Below, piece after piece: positions 34,774 through 42,341 of a DNA stretch of 64,000 bases. Location: assembly GCA_910576325.1 (NCBI GenBank), contig CAJTIM010000015.1:2501-66500 (forward strand), in the 5' to 3' direction. A model generated the notes under the pieces. It saw only the letters and a list, made by a program, of their open reading frames with translations. It searched no databases and was not told the origin of the DNA. This DNA comes from Clostridia bacterium. GTDB lineage: Bacteria > Bacillota > Clostridia > Lachnospirales > Lachnospiraceae. Position 1 is the first letter of the stretch. Each line of letters starts with the position of its first letter. The position numbers and the translations under genes were made by a program.

Positions 34774-35646
34774 CTAATCGGTTCGCAGCGGAGGACGTCT
34801 TGGTATGCTGCTGTGTTCTTTCGTCGTCTGCGCTTGTGACTGTTGCTGACCGCCCTTGCGTGTTTCACCGGCATCAGACATTGGCGGTTCTTCCCATTCA
34901 TCATCTTCTGCATCTCTGCGCCGCACAATCTCCTGTTCCAGTTCAAAGCGATCTGCATACTTCACACTTCTGGCAGCCTGCTCCGGCACCTCATACGCAT
35001 CGCCAAACTGAATCCCCCATTTAAGAAACAGGGGAAGCCGGGTCTGCATAGGACAGTTTCCCGTTTTTGCAAGGATAAAATGTCCTTTTGGAAGTGTTTT
35101 CAATTCGTCCGGTGACATCAGAGGACGGCTCATCATCTGCAGGCTCTGGCTCGGATCGTTCTTTCCTCTGGAGATGGAACCGGACAGAACAGTCCGGTTT
35201 CCAAGTGCTTTCGATAAAATCTCCGCACTTTCCGAATTCGGTGCAAATCCGCCAAACAGAATGTCCTGACAGTTATCGATGATGATGCTGGAGCCTTCCT
35301 TTCCATAGTTCTTTTCCAGCTGTGCAAAGCTCTGGATAATGGGAATCATACTGATCTGTCTAGAACGTCCTGCAGAGAACATCATCTCCATTGATTCAAT
35401 TTTAGGGATCGTACCAATCTCATCCGCAAACATCATTACACGGTTCGGCAGCTTCCCACCATGCTCGTCAGCGATGGTCAGCATTTCACGATACAGCTGC
35501 TGCAGAAACAGTGACACCATAAAATACTTTGTATTATCTTCCTCCGGAAGAACAATAAAAATTGCGGATTTTTCTTTACAGAATGTTTCCGTATTCGCTC
35601 CATTCCCTGACTTTGAATGTTTTGAATAAATTGGGAAGTGGGAGCT
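34774..35646 (-). pseudogene. VirD4/TraG-type coupling protein, 5'-truncated
   Basis: The frame is open from 35646, and family likeness begins at about 35600 (ETFCKEKSAIFIVLPEEDN). It continues through MVSLFLQQLYREML, the Walker B region VMMFADEIGTIPKIES and IIQSFAQLEKNYGKEG to a glutamine-rich tail. The N-terminal membrane segments and Walker A (about 350 residues) are missing; the sequence upstream runs into the prfB flank. It is thus the 3' end of a type IV coupling protein left after a deletion. Confidence 0.85.
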
Positions 35647-35730
35647 TTAGTTTTGATTTTTAAATAAGGTTTGGTTGTATAGACACCATTTGATAATAAA
35701 TCTCTGGTGGTTAGGTGTTTTGTTGTTGGG

Positions 35731-36850
35731 TTAGTCTTCTTCCGGGCCTATGGTCAGCCATTTTAGGTAGGCGTTGATGAATGGGTCCAGGTTGCCGTCC
35801 AGGACGCTGCCGGTGTTGCTGATTTCGGCGTTGGTGCGGTGGTCCTTGACCATTGTGTAGGGCTGCATGACGTAGGAGCGGATTTGGTTGCCCCAGCCTA
35901 TTTCTTTGACCTCGCCGCGGATGCCGGAGAGTTTTTCGGCGTTTTTTTGTTGTTCCAGGAGATAGAGCTTGGCTTTCAGCATTTGCATGGCTTTGTCTTT
36001 GTTCTGGAACTGGGATCGCTCGTTCTGGCACTGGACTACGATTCCGGTGGGCAGATGGGTGATCCGGATGGCGGAGGAGGTTTTGTTGATGTGCTGACCG
36101 CCGGCGCCGCTGGATCGGTAGGTGTCGATGCGCAGGTCTTCGTCTCTGATGTCCAGGTCGATCTCGTCTTCGATGTCGGGCATGACGTCCAGGGATACGA
36201 AGGAGGTCTGGCGCTTGCCCTGGGCGTTGAAGGGTGAAATGCGTACCAGGCGGTGGACGCCTTTTTCGGATTTCAGGTAGCCGTAGGCGTTTTCGCCGTT
36301 GACCTGGAAGGTTACGGATTTGATGCCGGCTTCGTCGCCGTCCAGATAGTCCAGGACTTCTATGGTGAAGCCTTTGCGCTCGGCCCATCGGGTGTACATG
36401 CGGTAGAGCATGCCGGCCCAGTCGCAGCTTTCGGTTCCGCCGGCCCCTGCGTTCAGCTTCAGGATGGCGTTGTTGCTGTCGTATTCTCCGGACAGGAGGG
36501 TTTTGATTTTCATGGACTCCAGTTTGTTTACGAAGGCGTCCAGTTCGCCCTGTATCTCCGGGATGAGGGAGGCGTCGCTTTCTTCGTAGCCCATTTCGAT
36601 GAGGGTTTCGATGTCCTCATATTGCTGACGCAGGTTTTCGTAGTCTTCGGACTCGTCTTTCAGATTTTTAAGCTCCCGCATGCCTTCCTGGGATTTTTCG
36701 GTGTTGTCCCAGTAGCCGGGGGCTTCCATTTCACGTTCTAATTCTTCGATTCGCTTTGCCTTGTCAGCCAGGTCAAAGTGAATCCCTCAATTCTACTAAT
36801 GGTCCCTGATAGTTGTTTAAGGTATACTTAAACTGATCTAGTTCTACCAT
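35731..36850 (-). CDS. prfB: Peptide chain release factor 2, with programmed +1 frameshift
   Basis: Releases peptides at UGA and UAA. The reading frame starts at 36850 (MVELDQFKYTLNNYQG) and meets an in-frame UGA after 25 codons, in AGGGA-UUCA-CUU-UGA-C. Shifting +1 at CUU continues as DLADKAKRIEELERE for a total of 372 aa. SPF-type recognition lies at SPFNAQGKRQTSF and the GGQ motif is SSGAGGQHINKT. GAGGTGG precedes the ATG. The autoregulatory frameshift is standard for bacterial prfB. Confidence 0.96.
36773..36783 (-). other. prfB recoding site CUU-UGA-C with internal SD-like AGGGA
   Basis: CTT (36776-36778) followed by TGA (36773-36775) and C, with AGGGA a few bases upstream, the same layout as in other bacteria. 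1,120 nt from start to stop equals 373 codons plus one base. Confidence 0.93.
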
Positions 36851-36962
36851 TTTACCACCTCTTTCATTTTTGGATTGTCGTGATGCCGGCCTGGATTCCG
36901 AAGCTTATATTTTGATACTTTTGGCTTGGTTTGTTCCTTGCTGACCGGCTTCATGATTATTT

Positions 36963-36991
36963 AGTATAGCAAACTTGTATGTATGGCGCAA
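36963..36991 (-). promoter_or_regulatory. Promoter of prfB
   Basis: TTGCGC, 17-base spacer, TATACT on the minus strand, about 110 bp before the start. The -35 box is one half of a GCGCAA-GACT-TTGCGC palindrome (36986-37001). Confidence 0.65.
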
Positions 36992-37060
36992 GACTTTGCG
37001 CAGTAAAGTTCAGGTTGCTGTTCGCCTACTGTAAAAGCTGCCGGAGCAGCGTTTCTGTCT

Positions 37061-37534
37061 TTGAAAGAAACAACCAAAGAACATTTTTATTTCTATGCGC
37101 TTATATTTGACGAGGGCTTGCATCCATATATTTCAGCATGGTCTTACGAAGCTTTCGAAAAATCAATTATCGAACAGCAAATATCGGATGAAGATAAGTG
37201 GTGGTGGAAATGGGACAGCGCAGATTCTCCCTATGCTGTTTATGGATATGACGAATTTTTTGGCGAGGTAAGTGAATTGCTGGATAAAAGAGCGGATGGA
37301 TTATCTGTGGATGAACTTTATGATATTGAGTGGGGTGTACGGATTGATTCTCTAGAGGAAGCAATGAAAAGGCTTGATCGTTCAGGGCTTTTTGGAACCG
37401 GAAAAGAACGTGAGCGTGTGGTTATTAATGTGGAACAGGCGCCGCCTGACGAAGACGGCTCGGAATACAGCAGGGCTTTACGATTAAATCCGTCTTCTGT
37501 TCTGCTGTCCGAATATTTAGAAACATGTGAGTAA
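37061..37534 (+). CDS. DUF4303 family protein, start uncertain
   Basis: A 157 aa frame with DUF4303 features: HFYFYALIFDEGLHPYISAW, then WWWKWDSADSPYAVYGYDEF. DUF4303 proteins are of unknown function, in the SMI1/KNR4-like style of immunity or effector partners. No ATG or ribosome site is present: the listed start is TTG, and the frame stays open to a TAA near 37008 with family-like residues before TTG. The gene may have lost its 5' end. A bidirectional terminator follows. Confidence 0.7.
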   Translation: MKETTKEHFYFYALIFDEGLHPYISAWSYEAFEKSIIEQQISDEDKWWWKWDSADSPYAVYGYDEFFGEVSELLDKRADGLSVDELYDIEWGVRIDSLEEAMKRLDRSGLFGTGKERERVVINVEQAPPDEDGSEYSRALRLNPSSVLLSEYLETCE

Positions 37535-37585
37535 GGGGGAAAAGAAATGTTTTCTCATTCCAATATAAAAGGGGGTATTTATGAG

Positions 37586-37624
37586 AAATAAGGGGGCTTT
37601 CTTTGGCTGAAAGCTCCCTTATTT
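37586..37624. terminator. Bidirectional terminator
   Basis: AAATAAGGGGGCTTTC and GAAAGCTCCCTTATTT (one G-T mismatch) around TTTGGCT; serves the convergent DUF4303 and PspC genes. Confidence 0.88.
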
Positions 37625-37643
37625 GGCTCTTTGCTTTTTTGGT

Positions 37644-37835
37644 TTAAAATTCTTCGGGTATGATGACGGCTGCTACAATGTAGGCTATGAGTCCGCTTCC
37701 GAAGCCGCCGATGGTCAGGATGACCCATATGAGGCGGATAACGGTGGGGTCGATGTGAAAATATTCGCCGATTCCTCCGCATACGCCGCAAATCATTTTG
37801 TTGGTTCTTGATCTGATTAATCTCTTTTCTTCCAT
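37644..37835 (-). CDS. PspC domain protein
   Basis: A 63 aa membrane protein: RTNKMICGVCGGIGEYFHID followed by one hydrophobic helix ending AAVIIPEEF. PspC proteins act in envelope stress sensing. GGAGA lies ten bases before the ATG. It follows DUF4097 on the same strand, matching the PadR-DUF1700-DUF4097-PspC grouping of Firmicutes. Confidence 0.93.
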   Translation of the reverse strand: MEEKRLIRSRTNKMICGVCGGIGEYFHIDPTVIRLIWVILTIGGFGSGLIAYIVAAVIIPEEF

Positions 37836-37990
37836 ATTTATCTGCTCTCCATTTTAGTTTTGCAAAATTAATATTGTACATTTTTATTCAGGAAACATTC
37901 CGGCCGCAGCTGTATGTGCCTGTAAATGCTTCCATGTACTATATTCGTTTTGCTGTTTCCGGTTCCGTTATATTTATTTTGTGCTCTTTG

Positions 37991-39079
37991 CTACTCTTCT
38001 GTCATTTTCAGGCTGATGTCGCCGATTCCGCATTCCATGCTTATTTTTTTGGATGCGCCTTTGTTGAGGGTTTGTTCCCGGCCCAGACCGGAATACTTGC
38101 GGCCGTTCAGATCGATGGTTCCGATTCCGCAGCTTAAGATGTAGTTGTAGTCGCTCTCTTCCCCCTGTACGTTGATGTCCAGGGCGCCGACGCCGCATTC
38201 CAGTTCCAGATCGCCGCCTGCGAAATGTTTCACGTCTAATACTCCGGTTCCCACCTGCAAATATGCTTTTTCTGATGCCAAATTGTCCAGTTTCAGCTCG
38301 CCGGCTCCCAGTCCTATATCAGCTTTTTCCGTTTCTATGGTATTGAGCCATGCCTCTCCTGCACCCAGATTCAATTCCAGTTTTTCTGCCCGGAGGGTTT
38401 CTATCTGAAGCTTGGTCACACCCAGGCTCAGTTCAATTTTTTCCAATGTGCGTTCAGGCAGATAAAGCTCCAGGTGAAGGGCATTTTTACGGCGGCAGCC
38501 GCGGTGGTCTTCCAGAAGAAGGGTATCTCCGTTTTCAATGATTTTAAAATAATCTTCGGTATTCTGGGTTTTTATCCGGATTCCCTCCCCGTCGTGGGTG
38601 TAAATCTTTACGGTGCTTCGATCCAGATCCAGCTTCAGCTTTTCCGTGTGCGTTCCTCCAAAGGTTCCCTGATCTGCGTACATGCCTTCTCCGGCCGCCT
38701 CCTCTTCCTCGTCTATAGACGGCATATTGCCCCACTCGTCCATATCATTTTTCCAGTCCGTAACACCATCGCGCCAATCGTCCATTTCGTCCTGCAGATC
38801 TTCTCTCCAGTCATCCATTTCATCCTGCAAGTCGTCTTGCCAGTCTCCCATTTCGTCCTGCAAATCTTCCTGCAGATCATCTATATCGTCTGCCACATCC
38901 CAGTCATCCCAGAAATTCCAGTAACGATAATTCCAGGGCAGCACATCGTTATGATAGTGAACCATTCTCAAAAACTGGCCGGGTCTTGCGCCCAGGCTTA
39001 CGCCGGCTACTACTCCCACGATTCCCAATACTACAAAGATGGATGCCACTATAAGGCAAAATTTTGTTAATGATTTCAT
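37991..39079 (-). CDS. DUF4097 beta-strand repeat membrane protein with acidic coiled region
   Basis: A 362 aa protein. Residues 5-28 are a membrane anchor. Residues about 58-105 are a strongly acidic Trp-spaced repeat: three units of 11 residues like DLQDEMDDWRE, giving a hendecad helix. Residues 140-360 are the DUF4097 beta-helix (repeated EKLELNLGAGEAWL-type strands). DUF4097 is thought to form an adhesin-like or envelope-stress scaffold. It overlaps the DUF1700 gene by 4 bp. Confidence 0.9.
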   Translation of the reverse strand: MKSLTKFCLIVASIFVVLGIVGVVAGVSLGARPGQFLRMVHYHNDVLPWNYRYWNFWDDWDVADDIDDLQEDLQDEMGDWQDDLQDEMDDWREDLQDEMDDWRDGVTDWKNDMDEWGNMPSIDEEEEAAGEGMYADQGTFGGTHTEKLKLDLDRSTVKIYTHDGEGIRIKTQNTEDYFKIIENGDTLLLEDHRGCRRKNALHLELYLPERTLEKIELSLGVTKLQIETLRAEKLELNLGAGEAWLNTIETEKADIGLGAGELKLDNLASEKAYLQVGTGVLDVKHFAGGDLELECGVGALDINVQGEESDYNYILSCGIGTIDLNGRKYSGLGREQTLNKGASKKISMECGIGDISLKMTEE

Positions 39080-39789
39080 TTATTTGCACCTGCCTTTCGA
39101 AAGGGATAGCTGACTAATCCTACGATTCCCCGGATCAGCCACGGTAATATTTTTATGCAGCACCAGATGGTGAAGAGCGACAGCATGATTCCCAGTGCAA
39201 AGATGAGACAGCCCACTCCCGCCAGGGCCAGACCTACGGCCGGCGTCACAAAGATTTCGGCTATTCCGGTTCCGATTAAAATGATGCCGGTTATGAGGAT
39301 TGCAAAACCTGCCGCGACAATTCCGATGCATACGCCCCCGATTCCGAAAACCACGGCGGCTATGACGGCAAATATGGCGCCTCCTATGGGCAGGATGATT
39401 GGAGAGGCCAGTATGCACAGCAGAATGATTGCTATGATTTTCCAGGTGTCTGCTTCGGAATTTCTTCCTGGTTTTCTGCCGGCTCCGCGGCTTTCTCCAT
39501 TTGCCTGCTCCCGCTGTGCTTCCTCTTTGGATATTACTTCCTGAGCTGTTCGGAAACGGGTGTCTTCATAGCCCTGTTCCGAATACTCGGATGTCTGGTC
39601 GGAGCATCCGGCTTTGATTTTCTGGGCTACCTGATTGGGGCTTCCCAGTTCTTCGATGACCTTTGCCTCATTTTCCTCTCCTGCGTCATCGAAGTAGTCG
39701 TTGTAGTACTGTAAGGCTTCCTCCCGCTCGCTGTCTGAGATATTCCACAGCAGACGTTCAAGCCTTTCCATAAATTCCTTCCGATTCAT
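39076..39789 (-). CDS. DUF1700 family membrane protein
   Basis: A 237 aa protein. MNRKEFMERLERLLWNISDS and EEALQYYNDYFDDAGEENE are the family signature; four hydrophobic segments follow between residues 115 and 225. Its ATG overlaps the PadR stop (TAATG), which fixed the start; a longer upstream frame is padR sequence in another frame. Works with DUF4097 in an envelope module of unknown function. Confidence 0.92.
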   Translation of the reverse strand: MNRKEFMERLERLLWNISDSEREEALQYYNDYFDDAGEENEAKVIEELGSPNQVAQKIKAGCSDQTSEYSEQGYEDTRFRTAQEVISKEEAQREQANGESRGAGRKPGRNSEADTWKIIAIILLCILASPIILPIGGAIFAVIAAVVFGIGGVCIGIVAAGFAILITGIILIGTGIAEIFVTPAVGLALAGVGCLIFALGIMLSLFTIWCCIKILPWLIRGIVGLVSYPFRKAGANK

Positions 39790-40109
39790 TACACACCTCT
39801 CCCCGCAAATAGTTTCGAAATTTTGGTGGAATACTGCTTCCACTCTGTCTTGTACAGATTCAGCTGTGCCGATCCTGCCTCTGTGATCCGGTAGTATCTG
39901 CGGTTTCTGCCTCCGTATTCCATGTCGTAGGTTTCCAGGCAGCCATCCTTTTGGAGCCGGCGCAGTACCGGATATAAGGTGGATTCGGATATCTCGATAG
40001 CCTGGCGTACATCCTGGGTGATCTTGTAGCCGTAAGTTCCCTCCGCGTCGTTGGATACTACGGCCAGTACGATTGCATCCAGGAGGGCCGCTCCTGTGTT
40101 AAATACCAT
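39789..40109 (-). CDS. PadR family transcriptional regulator
   Basis: A 106 aa winged-helix repressor: AIVLAVVSNDAEGTYGYKIT, STLYPVLRRLQKDGCLETYD and GGRNRRYYRITEAG are the PadR signature. First gene of the PadR-DUF1700-DUF4097-PspC set; an 11-bp inverted repeat overlaps the -10 box of its promoter, pointing to autorepression. Confidence 0.94.
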   Translation of the reverse strand: MVFNTGAALLDAIVLAVVSNDAEGTYGYKITQDVRQAIEISESTLYPVLRRLQKDGCLETYDMEYGGRNRRYYRITEAGSAQLNLYKTEWKQYSTKISKLFAGRGV

Positions 40110-40255
40110 GTAGCTCTCTCCTTATCCTGATTTTTATACCTTACGGGTACTTCTTTCTTATATGTGCCTTTGGGCGGGTGGGGTTGTACGGTAAGGTATA
40201 TCTTATGGGTTCTTATTAACGCCATGTTTGATGAAATGAAATATAATATTATATG

Positions 40256-40310
40256 TTGTATAGTATTATAGGATGTTTATACTATACAATGTATAATATA
40301 GTGGTGTCAA
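40256..40310 (-). promoter_or_regulatory. padR promoter with overlapping operator
   Basis: TTGACA (40305-40310), 18-base spacer, TATAGT (40281-40286) on the minus strand. TTGTATAGTAT (40256-40266) and its complement (40279-40289) form an 11-bp perfect inverted repeat that covers the -10 box and start site. Confidence 0.72.
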
Positions 40311-40381
40311 TAGTATTAATAGAATCTTAATAAATGTTCATAAATTTTTGGGGAAATGATTGTGTTAGGATCATAACGGAT

Positions 40382-40474
40382 AAGGCTGTAGGAAAATATG
40401 ATATCTGGTTTTTATGTCCTTTGGGGTTTTGCTTGTGGATGTAAAAACCTTTTGTCTTATTTTTCTACAGCCTT
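40382..40474. repeat. Large two-stem inverted repeat
   Basis: Outer arms of 17 pairs (AAGGCTGTAGGAAAATA with its complement at 40458-40474, one G-T pair) enclose symmetric internal loops and a second perfect stem GGTTTTTA/TAAAAACC (40407-40414, 40442-40449). It is followed by U5 on the plus strand. It lies 17 bp past the stop of the phosphatase gene. It may be a terminator or a small non-autonomous palindromic element. The rest of the 40110-40491 gap is AT-rich promoter DNA. Confidence 0.7.
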
Positions 40475-40491
40475 TTTGTTGGGAAATATGC

Positions 40492-40965
40492 TTAATAAAG
40501 CCGGTCGCTGTCCTCCTGCAGAATATGAGCAAGGAGCGCTTCACAGCCTTCCAGTACGTCATCAAATGTTACATCAAAATTTCCTGTGTACCAGGGGTCT
40601 GCGATATCACGGGGGTGTGATGTGAAATCCAGGAGCAGAGATACTTTATGTTCGGGATCTTTTCCCAGGATTCGCAGCATGTTTCTTTGGTTCCACTGAT
40701 CCATGCCGATGATGTAATCGTATTGATCATAGTCGGAACGTTTAAGCTGTGTGGCCCGGTGGTTCAGCACAGGGATGCCCATTTCTTTTAGCTTTCCTCT
40801 CGTTCCGTAGTGGACGCCGTTGCCCAGCTCTTCGGTACTGGTGGCGGCGGAGTCGATGTAGAAGTGGGCGGTAAGGTTCTTTTTGTTTACGAGATCCTGC
40901 ATGACAAATTGAGACATTGGGCTGCGGCAAATATTTCCATGACACACGAAAAGTATCTTAATCAT
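40492..40965 (-). CDS. Low-molecular-weight protein tyrosine phosphatase
   Basis: A 157 aa LMW phosphatase with the catalytic loop FVCHGNICRSPMSQF at the N-terminus and the acid loop IADPWYTGNFD near residue 125. AGGAGG lies ten bases before the ATG, which rules out the 41 extra codons upstream. Such enzymes act in exopolysaccharide control or arginine-phosphate removal; the target here is unknown. Confidence 0.94.
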   Translation of the reverse strand: MIKILFVCHGNICRSPMSQFVMQDLVNKKNLTAHFYIDSAATSTEELGNGVHYGTRGKLKEMGIPVLNHRATQLKRSDYDQYDYIIGMDQWNQRNMLRILGKDPEHKVSLLLDFTSHPRDIADPWYTGNFDVTFDDVLEGCEALLAHILQEDSDRLY

Positions 40966-40988
40966 AATAAAAATTCCTCCTAAATTAT

Positions 40989-41022
40989 GTTGATTCTCCA
41001 TGTTTTGGCACGTTTTGCGAGG
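40989..41022. repeat. 34-bp direct repeat, left copy
   Basis: Begins GTTGATTCTCCATGTTTTGG and ends TTTTGCGAGG; 29 of 34 bases match 51926-51959 in the same orientation. It sits between the phosphatase ribosome site and the accessory island. Beyond it, 41023-41393 holds no recognisable gene, only a 7-bp inverted repeat (41107-41133). Confidence 0.7.
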
Positions 41023-41393
41023 TTTATTTTTCTGATGAATATTGTTAAAAAAATCACAGAATGAGCAAAACAGGGCAAAATGTGGCAAGTTGAAGCCGTG
41101 AAACGTAGTAAGAATTTTGGGTTTTTACTACTCTGGTATTTTAGCACAAACCTATGCTCTAAAACAATGGAGTACTAATTCTGATATTGATAGAATGTTT
41201 TTAAATGTTATACCCTGTTCTAATTCTTCACTCCACCGCCCAATCTCCATCTAAAAAGTTTGGAATTTTGTCCATTCCCTGTTTGACAAATGGGTAAAAC
41301 AGACTGAAAATTCCGGCTCATTCCATGAGAAAGACAACCGCACGCCAGAACAGCAGGAACTTGCTTTCCTAATACTGTAGACCATGAACGACA

Positions 41394-41885
41394 TTATTGA
41401 ATAACGCCCCACATTCCATCACGCTTAGATCCTATACGTTCTATTTTTCCTTTTTTCTGGAGACTAACAAAAGCGCGCTCAATCGTACGTTTTGTAACTC
41501 CTATCTCTGCCGCAATCACATCGGCAGTTCTATCTGAATCTTCGATTAGCAATCTCAAGACAGCCTTTTCCGTTTTATTCAAACCGACATTCAAACCGAC
41601 ATTTTTGTTGCTTAATTCCAATACCCTTTTATCAAAAGGTATCTTACACTTTACATAATTATCAGTTATTTCAAAGATTTCCTTGCCATATTTCTTAATA
41701 ATAGTCGGAACACCGTGACCAGTATGTTCCGTCAGCCCCATATTCAAAAAGACTCTCATCAATGTAGAGTTTCTTGGATGACTGATTCCTTCATAGAAGT
41801 CTTCTATCGCCATTCCATTTGGAAGTCCTCCGTGTGATAATATTTCCATGCGATCACGAAAGACAGATATCTGTCTTTTCTTGGC
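41394..41885 (-). pseudogene. AlbA_2/RecG-like ATP-binding regulator, C-terminal fragment
   Basis: About 163 codons, open from just after a TAG at 41886-41888. It matches the C-terminal third of AlbA_2-type proteins such as the intact one at 50565-51818: VFRDRMEILSHGGLPNGM, then LGLTEHTGHGVPTIIKKYG, and a terminal winged helix (TADVIAAEIGVTKRTIERAF). The N-terminal AlbA domain is missing, replaced by the broken rhuM sequence 10 bp away. Confidence 0.78.
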
Positions 41886-41897
41886 CTAACTGTGGTA

Positions 41898-42185
41898 TCA
41901 GAAATACATATATTTTAACATACAATTTGCCCAACGTCTAAATTCAATGCCCCGTTTTGATTTCACTCGATAACCAATAGAAATAATAGCATCTAAATTA
42001 TAGCGCTCTACCATGTATTTTTTTCCATCGGAAGCAGTTGTCGCAAATTTTGCGACAACTGTATTTTGCCCGGATAACTCTTCTTATAGAGCATTATTAA
42101 TATGCTTACCGATTGTTTTTATGTCGCGTTCAAACAGTTCTGACAGTTGATTTCTATTAAGCCAAACAGTTTCATTATTATTCAT
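41898..42185 (-). pseudogene. RhuM-family gene fragment with an internal stop
   Basis: Reading from ATG at 42185 gives MNNNETVWLNRNQLSELFER, IKTIGKHINNAL, then a TAA stop, then in the same frame EELSGQNTVVAKFATTASDG and DAIISIGYRVKSKRGIEFRRWAN before another stop. This is the N-terminal DNA-binding part of RhuM/virulence-RhuM proteins, often found next to type I restriction systems. Full length is about 300 aa; here only 95 codons remain, so it is dead. Confidence 0.82.
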
Positions 42186-42341
42186 CTTTTTCTCCAATCT
42201 ATATATTTACATCAAATCGGAGCATCCTTCTTAATTGCAAGTCTGACTCTCCAGAAATATTGGTAAATCATTGGTAAAATTAAGTAAGAGATACCAAAAA
42301 CATTGGATTTATAAGCATTTTACCATGACCAACAAATCCTT

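Noticed and set aside
35711..36388. Minus-strand 225-codon frame in prfB
   Set aside because: Overlaps prfB in another frame on the same strand; product is almost all Arg, His, Pro and Gln.
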